Assembly: GCA_944474755.1 (NCBI GenBank)
Contig: OX104117.1
Location: 75,368,926 to 75,432,925, forward strand
Direction: 5' to 3'
Source: Limnoperna fortunei
Lineage: Eukaryota; Mollusca; Bivalvia; Mytilida; Modiolidae
Length of the DNA: 64,000 nt
The notes below the pieces were generated by a model. That model did not search any database. It was not told the origin of the DNA and saw only the letters and a program-made list of their open reading frames with translations. A program made the position numbers and the translations under genes. This document shows positions 46,093 through 56,826 of the stretch, in pieces. Position 1 is the first letter of the stretch; every line of letters starts with the position of its first letter.

Positions 46093-46620
46093 TTATGGCT
46101 TATCATTCAAAATGTTATTATTTAGTTTAAAGTATCCCGGACCTTTATTTTCTGTATTAAAGTCAATTTTTATTGAGTTAGCTTTGTGGTCAGTACTTTT
46201 AATTAGTGCCGGTCTTATGAGAAAATAAGCAATCCTACTAGGTATATTGATGTCATTTGTTTTCGTCGCAATGTAAGCTGATATATTTTGGGGTTCAGTA
46301 CTCTCCAAATATCTATCAGGTCAATTCTATTTATTAGATTTTTTGTATTATTAACATTGGTTCTATTAATTCCTTAATTAGATTTTCTGTCTTGTGGGCT
46401 TAATGTTTCCCTCATGTCACCACCCAAAATTATAATGCCTAGTTTGAACTGCTGAATTAACTTAATTACTTTTTTGACAAATTTCTTTCTGTCTTGTTCT
46501 ATATTTGGAGCATAAATATTAATTGGAGTATAAATATTGTTTCCAATTTCTATGTTGACAAGTATTACTCTCCCATTTGTATTTTCATATTTATTAATTA
46601 GAGAAAAATCTACCCCCGTT
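46093..46620 (-). pseudogene. LINE ORF2 endonuclease fragment
   Basis: Minus strand, with frame changes, reads VILVNIEIGNNIYTPINIYAP, then IIILGGDMRETLSPQDRKS, TKNLINRIDLIDIWRVLNPK, SRIAYFLIRPALIK, SDHK-type and GPGYFKLNNNILND. These are the successive landmarks of an APE-type endonuclease of L1/Tx1-like LINEs (NIYAPN, GGDFNE, DIWR..NP, SRIDYFLIS, SDH, GxGYWKLNNS). No reverse transcriptase follows: the element is cut at about 46085. GGDM for GGDF/L-N marks loss of a catalytic Asn. Not active. Confidence 0.85.
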
Positions 46621-46629
46621 TTGTTTGTT

Positions 46630-46760
46630 TTGTGTTTGATTTTTGTTTAACGCCACTTTCAGCACTTTCAGCACTTTTTCAGCTATATCATGCGGGAGGA
46701 AGCCGGAGTACTCAAGAAAACCCTCGAACTGCGGTAGGAAAACTGGCAATCCTTTATTTC
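46630..46760 (-). repeat. SINE-B 3' fragment
   Basis: Minus strand: GGATTGCCAGTTTTCCTACC, CGGCTTCCTCCC and GCTGAAAGTGGCGTTAAAC. It abuts the LINE fragment. Confidence 0.8.
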
Positions 46761-46794
46761 AAAAATATTTCAAAAACAAGTAGGCTAGATAACT

Positions 46795-46965
46795 GTAGCT
46801 ACTACAAACGGTAAATTATCAACACCTAGCACTTCTCTATACCCTTCTAGTGGCAACTAAAATTTTGTCCGATGCCTTCAAGCCTGTTTCTTGATTTACT
46901 GTGTTGCTCATTGTTCTCATTTTGAATATTACTCATATATTGCTCCCTGGACGTTAAACAAGCAT
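46795..46965 (-). repeat. SINE-A 5' fragment
   Basis: Minus strand: TTTAACGTCCAGGGAGCA, GAACAATGAGCAACACAGTA, AAATTTTAGTTGCCACTAG and TACCGTTTGTAG, following family A. Confidence 0.7.
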
Positions 46966-46983
46966 TTAATCTATAAACAACGA

Positions 46984-47134
46984 TTACGGTTTAATATCGA
47001 CAACTTCCTTTCTACACGCAAATTTTCCTTTAGTATTGCAGCCCAACCATTTTGATCGGTATATGCAGCCTTTGCTGTTTTCCTTGCAAACGGAAGCGGC
47101 AAAGCCTTGCTTCTCTTGGAATGTATTACACATA
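46984..47134 (-). CDS. Cys-rich C-terminal exon, family unknown
   Basis: A minus-strand last exon candidate: acceptor ATTCTAAG, then MCNTFQEKQGFAASVCKENS followed by KGCIYRSKWLGCNTKGKFAC and RKEVVDIKP with a stop. Five Cys spaced C-x13-C-x6-C-x8-C-x7-C, many Lys. I do not recognise the family. A partial tandem copy lies just upstream on the same strand (47175-47230: MCITFQERQGFAAGV, then TGA where this copy has Cys). A small secreted or ectodomain module is a reasonable guess, no more. Its other exons were not found. Confidence 0.4.
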
Positions 47135-47235
47135 CTTAGAATAAAAGGTATATTTTCACCGCGGGTACTCAAGCCTCAAACCCCGGCGGCGAAGCCTTGT
47201 CTTTCTTGGAAAGTGATACACATCAAGTTAAAAGT
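47135..47235 (-). pseudogene. Partial duplicate of the Cys-rich exon
   Basis: MCITFQERQGFAAGV is 11 of 15 identical to the start of the exon at 46984-47134, then TGA replaces the second Cys codon. The homology stops there. Confidence 0.5.
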
Positions 47236-47542
47236 GAAACATTTTTTAAAATATCATTTATTTATATTAAACTGTACAAATGGCGGCGGTAAATTTGGTT
47301 TTGCATAGCAACGTCAAAAAATTTATAGAACATGCGTCGTAATTGTTGTTGTTTGAAACTTCCGTGGTCCTCCAAGGCTAATTATATTCCTACAATATTC
47401 AATCTTAATTCAATTTTTAATGCACGTTGCTCTTAATTCTGTGATTCATAATGCGTAGATAGTCACGCCCTCATCAAAATATTTGATGTTCAGGAAGATT
47501 GTATCAGTATTCTTAATATTGATTATTGTACAGCGTAATTAA

Positions 47543-48479
47543 GGTCTTTCCCACTACAGTGAAAAGACGTTCTTGTATTTCTTATGATTATTACTATTAT
47601 TATTTGGGTCTTTCCCACTCCAGTGGGAAGACCATCTTACCTTTCTTATGATTATTATTTTTCTTCTCCCGCGGAGGTTTGCCAAAAAATGTCCTGACAT
47701 ATCATTTCCATACTTGGTACCATTAATCGATCATATCGGAGATGACATGGCTCATGCTTTTAGATCGATCAACTTTTAGTAACAGAGATATCTGCCCCAA
47801 CACCGAAAACCTTGTTAACAGATAAATTCAGAAACCGTAACAGATACTCAAAATCTGAAGTTAATAAGCTGTCTTATTGCTATGATTAAACATGCAAAAT
47901 GTTTTCTTCCAATGAACTTCCTGTTTACATGTTTTTGCCCTAAAAAATGTCGCAACGCTTAAAAAAAATTCTAATTGATCCTAAGTGACATATGTTACAT
48001 TGAAAAAATTTTTAAATGTCAAGGTCAAAGGTCAAATGTAAAGGTCAAAGGTCACCATAGGTCTTGTAAGCACTAGATCTCATAAACCATATAAGATGGA
48101 AGCAGAGAATAAGTGGGGAAAAAATGGGAGATAATATAGTAAACAAATAGATTTAACATGATCAGTAGGAAAATAGCTTCAATTTGAGCTAAAGGTCAAA
48201 GGGCATAGGTCAAGGCCATACCATAGCAACAAGGTGCCCGTTATAAAGGTATTTAGCAACCATATATTTTTAGAATCAGAATGATGTACTTACTGAAATA
48301 TGTCATTTCATAACCGGAAGTGACCATTTGTCCCATATAGTTTTTGGATCGGGACCATTTTCGTTACTCAAATAACTCATTTTTAAGACTGTAAGTGACA
48401 TTTTGTGCTATAGCAAGACACAAAATCCCATAGCATTACCCTAATTTTCTGACTTTGGAGGAACAGTGGGAAAGACCTA
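47543..48479. mobile_element. Repeat D, complete copy with inverted ends
   Basis: Left end GGTCTTTCCCACT and right end AGTGGGAAAGACC(T) are inverted. The first ~64 bp are duplicated (47543-47606 and 47607-47670), the second copy starting with a 27-bp hairpin of the end itself. The interior has AAGGTCAAAGGTCA blocks and regions shared with 15070-15425. No transposase; a MITE-like element is inferred. Confidence 0.65.
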
Positions 48480-48485
48480 CCAATT

Positions 48486-50344
48486 GTTCTCAGAACAAAT
48501 GACATTTTAATTTTTTCTGTTTTGTTGTTACGCCAGACACCAGTTTGTAAACACATTCTTATTGTTTTATTATTATTTAATCTTAAATAAGCAAACAGAA
48601 ATATTTTATCTTGACTTGTTAGTTTGCTTCGGTTTTATCGCAAGCTACAATAAATTTATTCGACATAATTTTAAAAAGTAAAACATAAAACCATCTACAT
48701 ACACACTTTCAGGTGGCAAGGAAAAGAAAACAAATACAGAATATTTAACAAAATCGAACATTAATTAATACCAACGTGCAACACCAAAACAATAATAATT
48801 TTTGATTTAGAAATATCAAATACATATATTAAAATAAATTTAAAATCTAACTATATGCAATTAAGTGTAAACAAATACTGTATAAATATAGTATTTGTTA
48901 GAACACCATAAATAGCTGCAATGATTTAAATGTCTTGAATTGTAATATGTCTAGACTTATCATTACATTTTTAAAATGTCGTGCAAAATTTCGATTCATG
49001 TAACTAACGTGTGTGCAATATTAAGCACTTACATACTAACGAGGTTAGAGCGTCTACGACTAAATGAAAATGTAATAGTTTCTTCTTAAACGTAGATTGT
49101 TGGTCATGTCGTTAGAGCAAAAACATTTTATCTCGAATATATGTCAGTGCGTTTTTAAACAACAAACAATGCCAATATTAAATTACCTGAACAGAGATAA
49201 AACAATAAAAATGTACCTACTTAATTTATAGAACTCTTAAATAAAAGGTCTCTCCTTCATGGCCGTAAATGTAATAAACTATCTTTTTTAAATTGGTTTT
49301 TAACATCACTGATATAAAAGAAGAAATCATTAAAATCATCAAATGTCACCCTCGACTGATGACTTACTGTTAAAAGGCCTTACAGAATAAGGCAAATAAA
49401 TATAACAAATATAACTTCATTTACTAATCATTAATTACTCCAATTCACAACCATAAAAGTAATGGGTAGTAACAAATAGATTTCAATTAAATAATGTATT
49501 TAAGTACACTATTTTCACATATGGTGCACAAAGGAAAAGTTAACACACACAAATCAAAGTATTTATAAAATAGGACACGTCTATAATAAAATTTACTATA
49601 CACTCGCTTTCAAGTTCCTGATGCATGTTACAATATCAAGCACATTTTTGTTGGGTGTTACACACGTTGAAACGGCGCAGTGGAAAATGAATAGTTGATT
49701 AATTTTTCCGTTCAATTGACTATACTGCAAGTTACCGTGTTTCGGTGAGGGTTTTTGCGCGACAAATGACAACTGTTTACAACGTATGGTCGAGCTTATG
49801 TTTTTGTAGACCACACAAGGTATATTGTGATATGATCAATTATTTCCTGGAGATATTCAGCGTTTTGAAATGCCGCGGTTTTTTATTTTGATAGGGCGAT
49901 TTTCTATAATAAAATTTAACCTACAGTGAAACGGAAGTGCAGCATAGGTGCAGTGGATTTTGTCTGTTCGAAAACTGTCAGGCTTTATCGATTGACGCGG
50001 GAAACGTATCACGGTTTGTCCGAATACCGTTTATGTCATGAAAGGTGACGAACTATTGGAAACATTTTAAAAAGTGGCTGACTTACAATATTAAATAACC
50101 GTAGAAAACGTCAAGGACGATTTATGACATGTAAAGAACAGAGACATAGTAATAAACATGGATTTTTTTTATTGAATCTTTTCTACTGGTTTTTGTAACA
50201 AAAATTTAAAATATCTAATAATTAGGAAACGCAAGCAAAACATTCACTTTAAGTATAAACCTCCAACACGAGAACACGAAAACATGTTTAAAAACAAGAA
50301 AATGTGTCTCGGCGACATTAATGTTCCGTTTGACACATATTTAT
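48486..50344. other. Gene C intron or spacer; segmental duplicate
   Basis: No exon supported. 48995-49160 matches 51600-51800 (GTAACTAACGTGTGTGCAATATTAAGCA, then CATGTCGTTAGAG/CATGTCGTTAAAT and TTATCTCGAATATAT), which is the intron next to a lectin-like exon, so an exon of this type may have been lost here. Confidence 0.45.
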
Positions 50345-50465
50345 TTATTTATTTGAATGTTTAACGCCACTTTTATCAATTTTTCAGCTATATCATGGCG
50401 TCTAGTTTTTATTGGGAAGGAAGCCGTAGTACCCAGAGAGAACTCCTGACCTTCGGTAGGACACA
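50345..50465 (-). repeat. SINE-B 3' fragment
   Basis: Minus strand: TCCTACCGAAGGTCAGGAG, GGGTACTACGGCTTCC, AAAACTAGACGCCATGATAT and GTGGCGTTAAAC. Confidence 0.85.
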
Positions 50466-50867
50466 TATTGGTAAACACCACATTTTAAGTTCATTCAAGA
50501 GTGAACTATAAGACATAGTAGTAGGTAATGCATCAGCCTTTTTACCGAGAACCAAAATGTGAAGTCATCTTCATAAAAAAGGCTTCAACACAAATGTAAT
50601 CCTGAGGTGGGGCGGATGAACGAACGGACGAGGGAGGATCCGAACATCTGTGCATATGGAGGGACATAACAAGCAAAATCACAGTTCATCAATGTGTGCT
50701 TCAAATGGACACTCTTGCCTAAAATTATGGTCTTATCAAATCAAGGTCTCTTTATTTTTACTACTTTTCTTGGTTTGCTTAATAATAACCTGAATTTTTA
50801 TTGTTTCTTGTTACACATATGTACGTCGATACGTACATTGATCAGTTAATTTGATCTATCGCTAGGA

Positions 50868-51207
50868 AATATAGCAAAGAAAACCGACCGAACAACAAGA
50901 GCCAAAAGTCAAGGGACAGTTACAAATCCGGATATAGACAAAACGCAACACAAAAATCAGAAAGAGTAAACCGAACCCAATAAAAACCCTGGGTGCATTC
51001 AGGTGCTCCGGACGAGTAAGCAGTACCTGCCTCTAATTAGACACCCGTCGAGTTACTCATTGTCATGTCTAGGGAAAAGTCAAATCCAGGAATAGGAATC
51101 ACTACCTATGACTCAGCAAACATGTCAGATCGTATTTGAGACACTGATTTCCCTTAACGATCAATTAAGTCATGGTGACGACCATAGAATTTCTGGAGAG
51201 ATAACAG
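50868..51207 (+). repeat. Dispersed repeat E, longest copy
   Basis: About 340 bp; other copies at 42790-43120 (minus), 1-52 (3' end) and 55985-56050. Ends near GAGAGATAACA. It stops ~60 bp before the lectin-like exon at 51270. Confidence 0.8.
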
Positions 51208-51269
51208 CTAAGAATTGTTACGTATTAAATACATTTATTATCTGTACAATATTTCCTTTAATATTTAAG

Positions 51270-51548
51270 ACATCATTTGTCAAACAGTCATAAATTAGTG
51301 GAGACGATAGTGCTAAGTGTGCCGACAAACATGGTATTGAAGTTATAGAAGCACGTAGAGTTTATACAGGTGACACTTCCTGTACTGTGACAGTTATCCG
51401 CAGTGTGACAATGTAACGACACGTGTTTCTGAGTTGCGTGATAATGAGAATAGTTGTTACCTACGTGAAATATTGGCATCGTGTTATTTGTGCAAAGTTT
51501 ATGTCATTTTACAATGCATACCAGCTCATGAAATTGACAGTACAACAG
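51270..51548 (+). pseudogene. Gene C lectin-like exon 1, broken
   Basis: Plus-strand homologue of the gene A exon at 17330-17618, with the same splice sites (ATATTTAAG acceptor; ACAACAG|GTATGT donor). Pieces: KCADKHGIEVIEARRVYTGD followed by TSC, then in another frame NVTTRVSELRDNENSCYLRE and ILASCYLCKVYVILQC. The 3' half is a good SUEL-type pattern, but the Cys expected before DNEN is Arg. Breaks: an early TAG at ~51297 in the in-phase frame, and a ~10-bp deletion near 51383 relative to the gene A copy. Probably a dead exon. Confidence 0.55.
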
Positions 51549-51599
51549 GTATGTTTTAAACCTAAATATAATAATAATTGCTAATTTGTGTTTTGCGAG

Positions 51600-51840
51600 T
51601 TAGGTAACTAACCTGTGTGCAATATTAAGCATTTTATTGCTAACGGGTTTAGCGCTTAAATCGGCTCTTTGACAAAAAATGGCCCTTCATTTATTCATAT
51701 GAATAGATTCTACAAAAAGTACTTTGTTATGTTATCAAACACAGCTACATCAGAGTCATGTCGTTAAATTCGAAGCATTATATCTCGAATATGTATAAGT
51801 ATTTAATTCATTAATTATCTTCATACAATTTCATGTCGTA
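51600..51840. other. Intron between the lectin-like copies
   Basis: Shares a segment with 48995-49160; no coding content. Confidence 0.5.
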
Positions 51841-51846
51841 TTTTAG

Positions 51847-51960
51847 ATATCATTTGTCAAACAATAAGTGCTTACAACGGAGAACATAGACTAAGTGTGC
51901 TGACAAACAAGTTATTGAATTTACAGAAGATTTTAGAGTTATAATCACTTCATTTCAATA
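51847..51960 (+). pseudogene. Gene C lectin-like exon 2, truncated
   Basis: Acceptor CGTATTTTAG, then the exon-start pattern IICQTISAYNGE and, after a one-base shift, KCADKQVIEFTEDFRV. It matches the first ~100 bp of 17330-17618 and 51270-51548; the second half, with four of the Cys, is absent. A tandem exon copy that has lost its 3' part. Confidence 0.55.
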
Positions 51961-52291
51961 AATTATAAAGTATACTATTTAGTGTCCGTTTCGAAACCGC
52001 ATCATCGACATGAAAAATCAAATAAAAAAGGTGATTTTAATTCTATCAAATTGTTGTTTATTATGATAATCTTTTCTAATTGGTGTACCTACGTTTTAAA
52101 ATACAGATTAATTCGTCCATAGCCAACTTAGACATGTTTGACCACAAAACCAAAACAATCTAGCGCTTCAAAAAATTAAAACTTCACAACCTGATATTGT
52201 TAACCAACATTGCAAAGTTCCATTTTCTACTTTCAACATACAAGTAGACTTATTTGGCAAGATATCTATCTAACAATTCTTTACTTTAAGG

Positions 52292-54416
52292 AAAACCAGA
52301 GGCTCTTTATAGCCTGTATCGCTCACCTGATTTTATAGGCAATAAATGTTGCATTTCCCTGATGTTAAACGAAGTCCTGTAATTTTCAATAATCTTTAAA
52401 GAGGACCATCCAAACAATATTGCTAGAAAGTTTTGTTTCCATTGGTTAACCGGTTTTATAGAAAAGAAGAATTTTTTTTCAATTTGCCCATAGGGTCCTA
52501 TATTAAACGAAGTAATCTGTGTAATGCTGTGGTGGCCATTTGATTTTCCTATTGGCATAAAAATCATAAACTTCACAGAGGACATCCAAACGATATTGCT
52601 AGTAAGTTTTGGTTTCCATTGGTTAACCAGTTTTAGAGAAGAAGCCTTTGAAAAAATTTTCCCATATGGTCCTATGTTAAACTAAGTCTTGCGTGGTGGC
52701 CTTTTGATTTTCCAATTGGCATAAAAAATACAAACTTTATAAAGGACCTTCTAAAATGATATTGGTAGTAAGTTTTGTTTCCATTGGTTGATCGGTTTCA
52801 GAGAAGAAACCTTTTTCAACTTTTTTTCCAAAACGGGCCAATGTTAAACCAAGTATTGCGGTGGCGGACATTTTGAATTTCCGATTGGGATAAAAAACAT
52901 GAACTTTAGAGGAGGACTATCCAAACAATATTGCTGGAAAGTGTTGCTATGATTGGTTAACCGGTTTCAGAGAAGAAGCATTTTTAACTTTTTTCCCATA
53001 GGGTCCTATGTTAAACTACTTCCTGCATTGGCGGCCATTTTGAATTTCCAATTGGCATAAAAAACATAAACTTTATACAGGACCATCCTAACAATATTGC
53101 TAGTAAGTTATGTTTACATTGGTTAACCAGTTTCAGAGAAGACACCTTTTTTAAACTTTTCCCCATAGGTTCCTATGTTAAACTAAGTCCTGCGGTGGCG
53201 GCCATTTTAATTTTCCAATTGGCATAAAAAACATTAACTTTATAAAGGACCATCCAAACAATATTGGTAGTAAGTTTTGATTTGATTGGTTAACCGGTTT
53301 CAGAGAAGAAGCCCTTTTAAACTTTTTTCCCATAGGGTCCAATGTTAAACTAAGTCATGTGTTGGCGGCCATTTTGAATTTCCAATTGTCATAAAAACAC
53401 AAACTTTTTAGAGGACCATCCAAACAATATTGCTAAAAAGTTTTTGTTTCCATTGGTTAACCGTTTTCGGAGAAGAAGCCTTTTAAACTTTTTCCCATAG
53501 GGTCCTATGTTAAACTAAGTCCTGTGTTGGCGCCCATTATAAATTTTCAATTGTCATAAAAAACACAAACTTTATAGAGGACCATCCAAACAATATTGCT
53601 AGTAAGTTTTAGTTTCCATTGATTCACCAGTTTCAGAGAAGAAGCCTTTTTAAACTTCTTCCCATAGGGTCCTATGTTAAACTAAGTCCTGCGGTGTCGG
53701 CCATTTTGAATTTCCAGTTGGCATAAAAAACATAAACTTTATAAAGGACCATCCAAACAATAGTGGTAGTAAGTTTTGATTTGATTGGTTAACCGGTTTC
53801 AGAGAAGAAGCCCTTTTAAACTTTTTTCCCATAGGGTCCAATGTTAAACTAAGTTATATGTTGGCGGCCATTTTGAATTTCCAATTGTCATAAAAAACAC
53901 AAACTTTATAGAGGACCATCCAAACAATATTGCTAGTAAGTTTTTGTTTCCATTGCTTAACCGGTTTCAGAGAAGAAGCCTTTTAAAACTTTTTCCCATA
54001 GGGTCCTATGTTAAACTAAGTCCTGCGGTGGCGGCCATTTTGAATTTCCAGTTGGCATAGAAAACATAAACTTTATAAAGGACCATCCAAACAATATTGC
54101 TAGTAAGTTTTGTTTTGATTGGTTAACCGGTTTCAGAGAAGAAGTCATTTTTAACTTTTTCCTCATAGGGTCTTATGTTAAACTAAGTCCTGCGGTGGCG
54201 GCCATATTGGTTTTCCAATCCAAATAAAAAACACAAACTTTGTAAAGGTCCATCCAATGAACATTATGGCCAAGTTTGGTTTCAACTGGTCAAGTGGTTT
54301 CAGAGAAGAAGATTAAAATGTAAAAAGTTTACAGACGCCGACGACGACGACGACGCCGACGGACGCAAAGTGATAACAATAGCTCACATGACCCTTTGGG
54401 TCAGATGAGCTAAAAA
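52292..54416 (+). mobile_element. Helentron/pearl-like element, copy 1
   Basis: Left end AAAACCAGAGGCTC...GCCTGTATCGCTCACCTG; then 11-12 tandem units of ~167 bp (anchor GGTCCTATGTTAAACTAAG at 52494, 52668, 53002, 53168, 53338, 53501, 53668, 53835, 54002, 54169); then a GACGACGACGACGCC microsatellite; and a right-end hairpin GCTCACATGACCC-TTT-GGGTCAGATGAGC followed by TAAAAA. The left GCTCACCTGA is the inverse of the right end. Tandem core, microsatellite, subterminal inverse and 3' hairpin fit non-autonomous Helentron ('pearl'-type) elements of bivalves. No ORF. It ends 33 bp before the acceptor of a stalk exon. Confidence 0.75.
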
Positions 54417-54448
54417 GGTTATAGCTAATAAAAGTTTCTCGCTTTTAG

Positions 54449-54613
54449 TACAGCCAACATTCATGTTTACAACACTGACAACAAGTCCAGATGAGCCGAC
54501 TGAGTTTACAATGTCGATATCAATACCAATGAAAGAAAAGACAACTGAAATTTTAACTACATCAATTCTAATGCCTGAGCACACAATAAACGTCAGTTTG
54601 TCTTTACAATCAA
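54449..54613 (+). CDS. Gene C stalk exon 3
   Basis: A 165-bp plus-strand exon: acceptor TCTCGCTTTTAG, donor CAATCAA|GTAAGA, phase 1-1, open. Reads QPTFMFTTLTTSPDEPTEFT then MSISIPMKEKTTEILTTSIL and MPEHTINVSLSLQS. Thr/Ser-rich without Cys. The end MPE(H/P)TI.V..SLQSS is nearly that of gene B stalk exon 2, although the genes lie on opposite strands. It is the nearest intact extracellular exon to the TM exon at 55650. Confidence 0.75.
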
Positions 54614-54619
54614 GTAAGA

Positions 54620-55640
54620 TATTTTTTTCTTTTCTATGACAGATTAGACTAAAATGATTAATCTTGTCATGTGGCGCTGTGACTGGTACCATAACTGAAA
54701 TCCAAAATTGCCCATGCCACAGCGTTCCTAATGGAAGATATTTTGCGCCCTCTTCTTTTAGGTTGTCATTACGCAGATCCTAGTCACGTCCACAATGGCA
54801 AACGTATTTAGCTATACCCAAAATGTTTTCTCTATAAATATTCTCAAAGTTGATTTCGGCAACAATGAGGCCCATCGAAGAAGCAATAAAAGCAAAAATC
54901 TGTCTTAACCTAGCTATCCATGCTTTTCTAACTGCAAAATTAATAAAATCGAAGATATCATGGTTAAAAGAATTTACTACGCCAGACGCGCGTTTCGTCG
55001 AATCAAGACACATCACTTAGCAAGTTATCAAACCTATTTTTTCCAATCAATATTGTTTGCTTCTTGTTTTTATCCTATTTAAGTTTGAACTATTGATCAT
55101 TCATAAATATAAATTGTTGAACTGTAGCATACTGCAGGTCTGTAGAAGGCTACTAAATTGGGCTTCATCGTTTTCGGTCATATGCTAACGCAACTTGACT
55201 CTAGAACGATTTTGGGGTTTTTATAAGCCGACAATGATTTTTTTCTTTTAGTGTTTTTAATACTACACTACAAATGTAGGTTTACAACACCGATAAAAAG
55301 TACAATTTACCTCTTAGTCTACAACTTGAATGAAACATATTTCCCTAAAAATGACCAAAACGACATTGAAAACTTCAAGGGCTGGGGAAACAATTTAATA
55401 ATTAAACGCGATTTGCATGTTGTGTTAATCATAATTGTATTACCGAGTCAATTTCGTATGCATTATTTTAAATCCTATGCGGCAGCAACTAAGACCTTTC
55501 ACAAATTAAAATATCCAGAACAAGCGGAAATAGTGATCCTCCCTATGTTATAGAGCTTAACATTTATAATTTAAAATGTTTAAACAATACATAACGTTTT
55601 GGAAAATTTGAGTAATATGTGTTCTCAAACTTAATCATAT
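54620..55640. other. Gene C intron with a decayed stalk exon
   Basis: At 55251 an acceptor-like TTTCTTTTAG is followed by a worn copy of a stalk exon start (GTTTACAACACCGATAAAAAGT against GTTTACAACACTGACAACAAGT in exon 3), and 55490-55545 resembles the intron after the 45-kb stalk exons. No open exon results. Confidence 0.45.
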
Positions 55641-55649
55641 CTCGTTTAG

Positions 55650-55722
55650 TTGCTGGTATAACAGGAGGGTTGGCCGGAGTAGCAGTTATATGTGTTGTTG
55701 TGGGCATCTTACTGCGAAGGAG
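55650..55722 (+). CDS. Gene C transmembrane exon
   Basis: A 73-bp plus-strand exon: acceptor ATCTCGTTTAG, residues AGITGGLAGVAVICVVVGIL then LRRR, donor GGAG|GTATTG. Phase 1 in, phase 2 out. Same length and near-identical protein to the gene B TM exon. One Gly-rich to Val-rich helix with an Arg-rich stop-transfer, so the protein is single-pass with the stalk outside. Confidence 0.88.
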
Positions 55723-55739
55723 GTATTGTATACAATTAT

Positions 55740-56160
55740 TACATGCACGGTTCATTTAAATGTAAATGTCACCGTCAAAGACGTATTCTTCCCTGTTTTA
55801 AAAAAATGTCAAAAAACATCCATCAAACTAGATTGTTTGCTAAAGTTCGAAGGTGCTTAAAAATCGACATAAAAACAAGAGCAACAAATTTTGATTCAAA
55901 TAAACATACGCAATACTACACTAAAGGCAAAAGCCACAAAAACAGAAAATGGGTAAACGATAGAAAGCCAATAACAACTCCAACTCTTTAACTCCAAATG
56001 AGTAAGAAGTGTCTGCCTTAAATTGGACACCCAATTTACGTTACTCATAGTCAGTTCAAAAACAACCTTGTAAATGACTTTGAGGCCACAATAACCGTAA
56101 TTTTGACATTTTAAGCGAACTTGGATAACAATTATTTGAATTGTAACAATACGTGCATAA
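55740..56160. other. Gene C intron; repeat E scrap
   Basis: 55985-56050 resembles part of dispersed repeat E (GAGTAAGAAGTGTCTGCC, TTACTCATAGTCAG). The open frame 55692-55991 overlaps the TM exon in another frame and is not called. Confidence 0.45.
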
Positions 56161-56168
56161 AACTCAAG

Positions 56169-56390
56169 TTACTGACTTTGGCTTTGCAAGAGTAAAGAGT
56201 TGTATTTATCTAACGTTAAAGTTGGTATGACCATATACATTTGATTTGACTTGGCTGTAGCAGTGTTTTGATTACCGAGGATTTTAAGGGTATTATATGC
56301 GTATTGATTTATCTCGCCTAAATCATTTTGTTCTTTAAAGTTCTTATATTGTATACCATAATGTCGTAAATATACAATCTTAAGTTTAGA
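56169..56390 (-). CDS. Candidate Tyr-rich tail exon, minus strand
   Basis: A minus-strand terminal exon candidate, open to a stop at 56169. It reads KLKIVYLRHYGIQYKNFKEQ, NDLGEINQYAYNTLKILGNQ, NTATAKSNQMYMVIPTLTLD and KYNSLLLQSQSQ. Tyrosines in YxxL/I contexts: YNTL, YMVI and YNSL, the last two seven residues apart, as in an ITAM. Composition fits a receptor cytoplasmic tail. The 5' limit is uncertain: an AG at GTCGGAAG|TGC would give the phase-2 join used by the other tails. No TM exon was found to its right, so the parent gene is unknown. A chance open frame cannot be excluded. Confidence 0.4.
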   Translation of the reverse strand, partial: SKLKIVYLRHYGIQYKNFKEQNDLGEINQYAYNTLKILGNQNTATAKSNQMYMVIPTLTLDKYNSLLLQSQSQ

Positions 56391-56826
56391 TGCACTTCCG
56401 ACTCCCAAAAATACTTCGAATTGTTAATGGTTTCCAGAATGGATAAATTTGTTCATAGTTAACTGTCCTAAGAGTCTTGTCTGAAGTTAAATATGTCAAA
56501 CAAAATACCTTAAGTTTACGATTTAAGGAGACAAACATTAATAAATAAAGATACCAAGAAGAATCACTTCCGAAAACTGTTAGAATAGATCTTCAATACA
56601 TATTGTTTGTAATAATGCGGAAGCTTAGAACCTACCTTTCGATATAGTAATACATAAAACAAAGACAAATGAAATGTGATTTGTAATATGAAAATATGTA
56701 GTCTAGACTTTGATTATTTCTTGCCGTCAAAAAAACCTTGTGATGTTGGGTGTTGTAAATATGCATGTGACTAAGATTCAAAATCTCAAGCAAATTTTCT
56801 TTTACAAAAGTACAAATAGAAAAAAG

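Noticed and set aside
52292..54416. CRISPR-like regular repeat array
   Set aside because: Units are ~167 bp and directly adjacent without unique spacers; the ends and hairpin are those of a eukaryotic mobile element.
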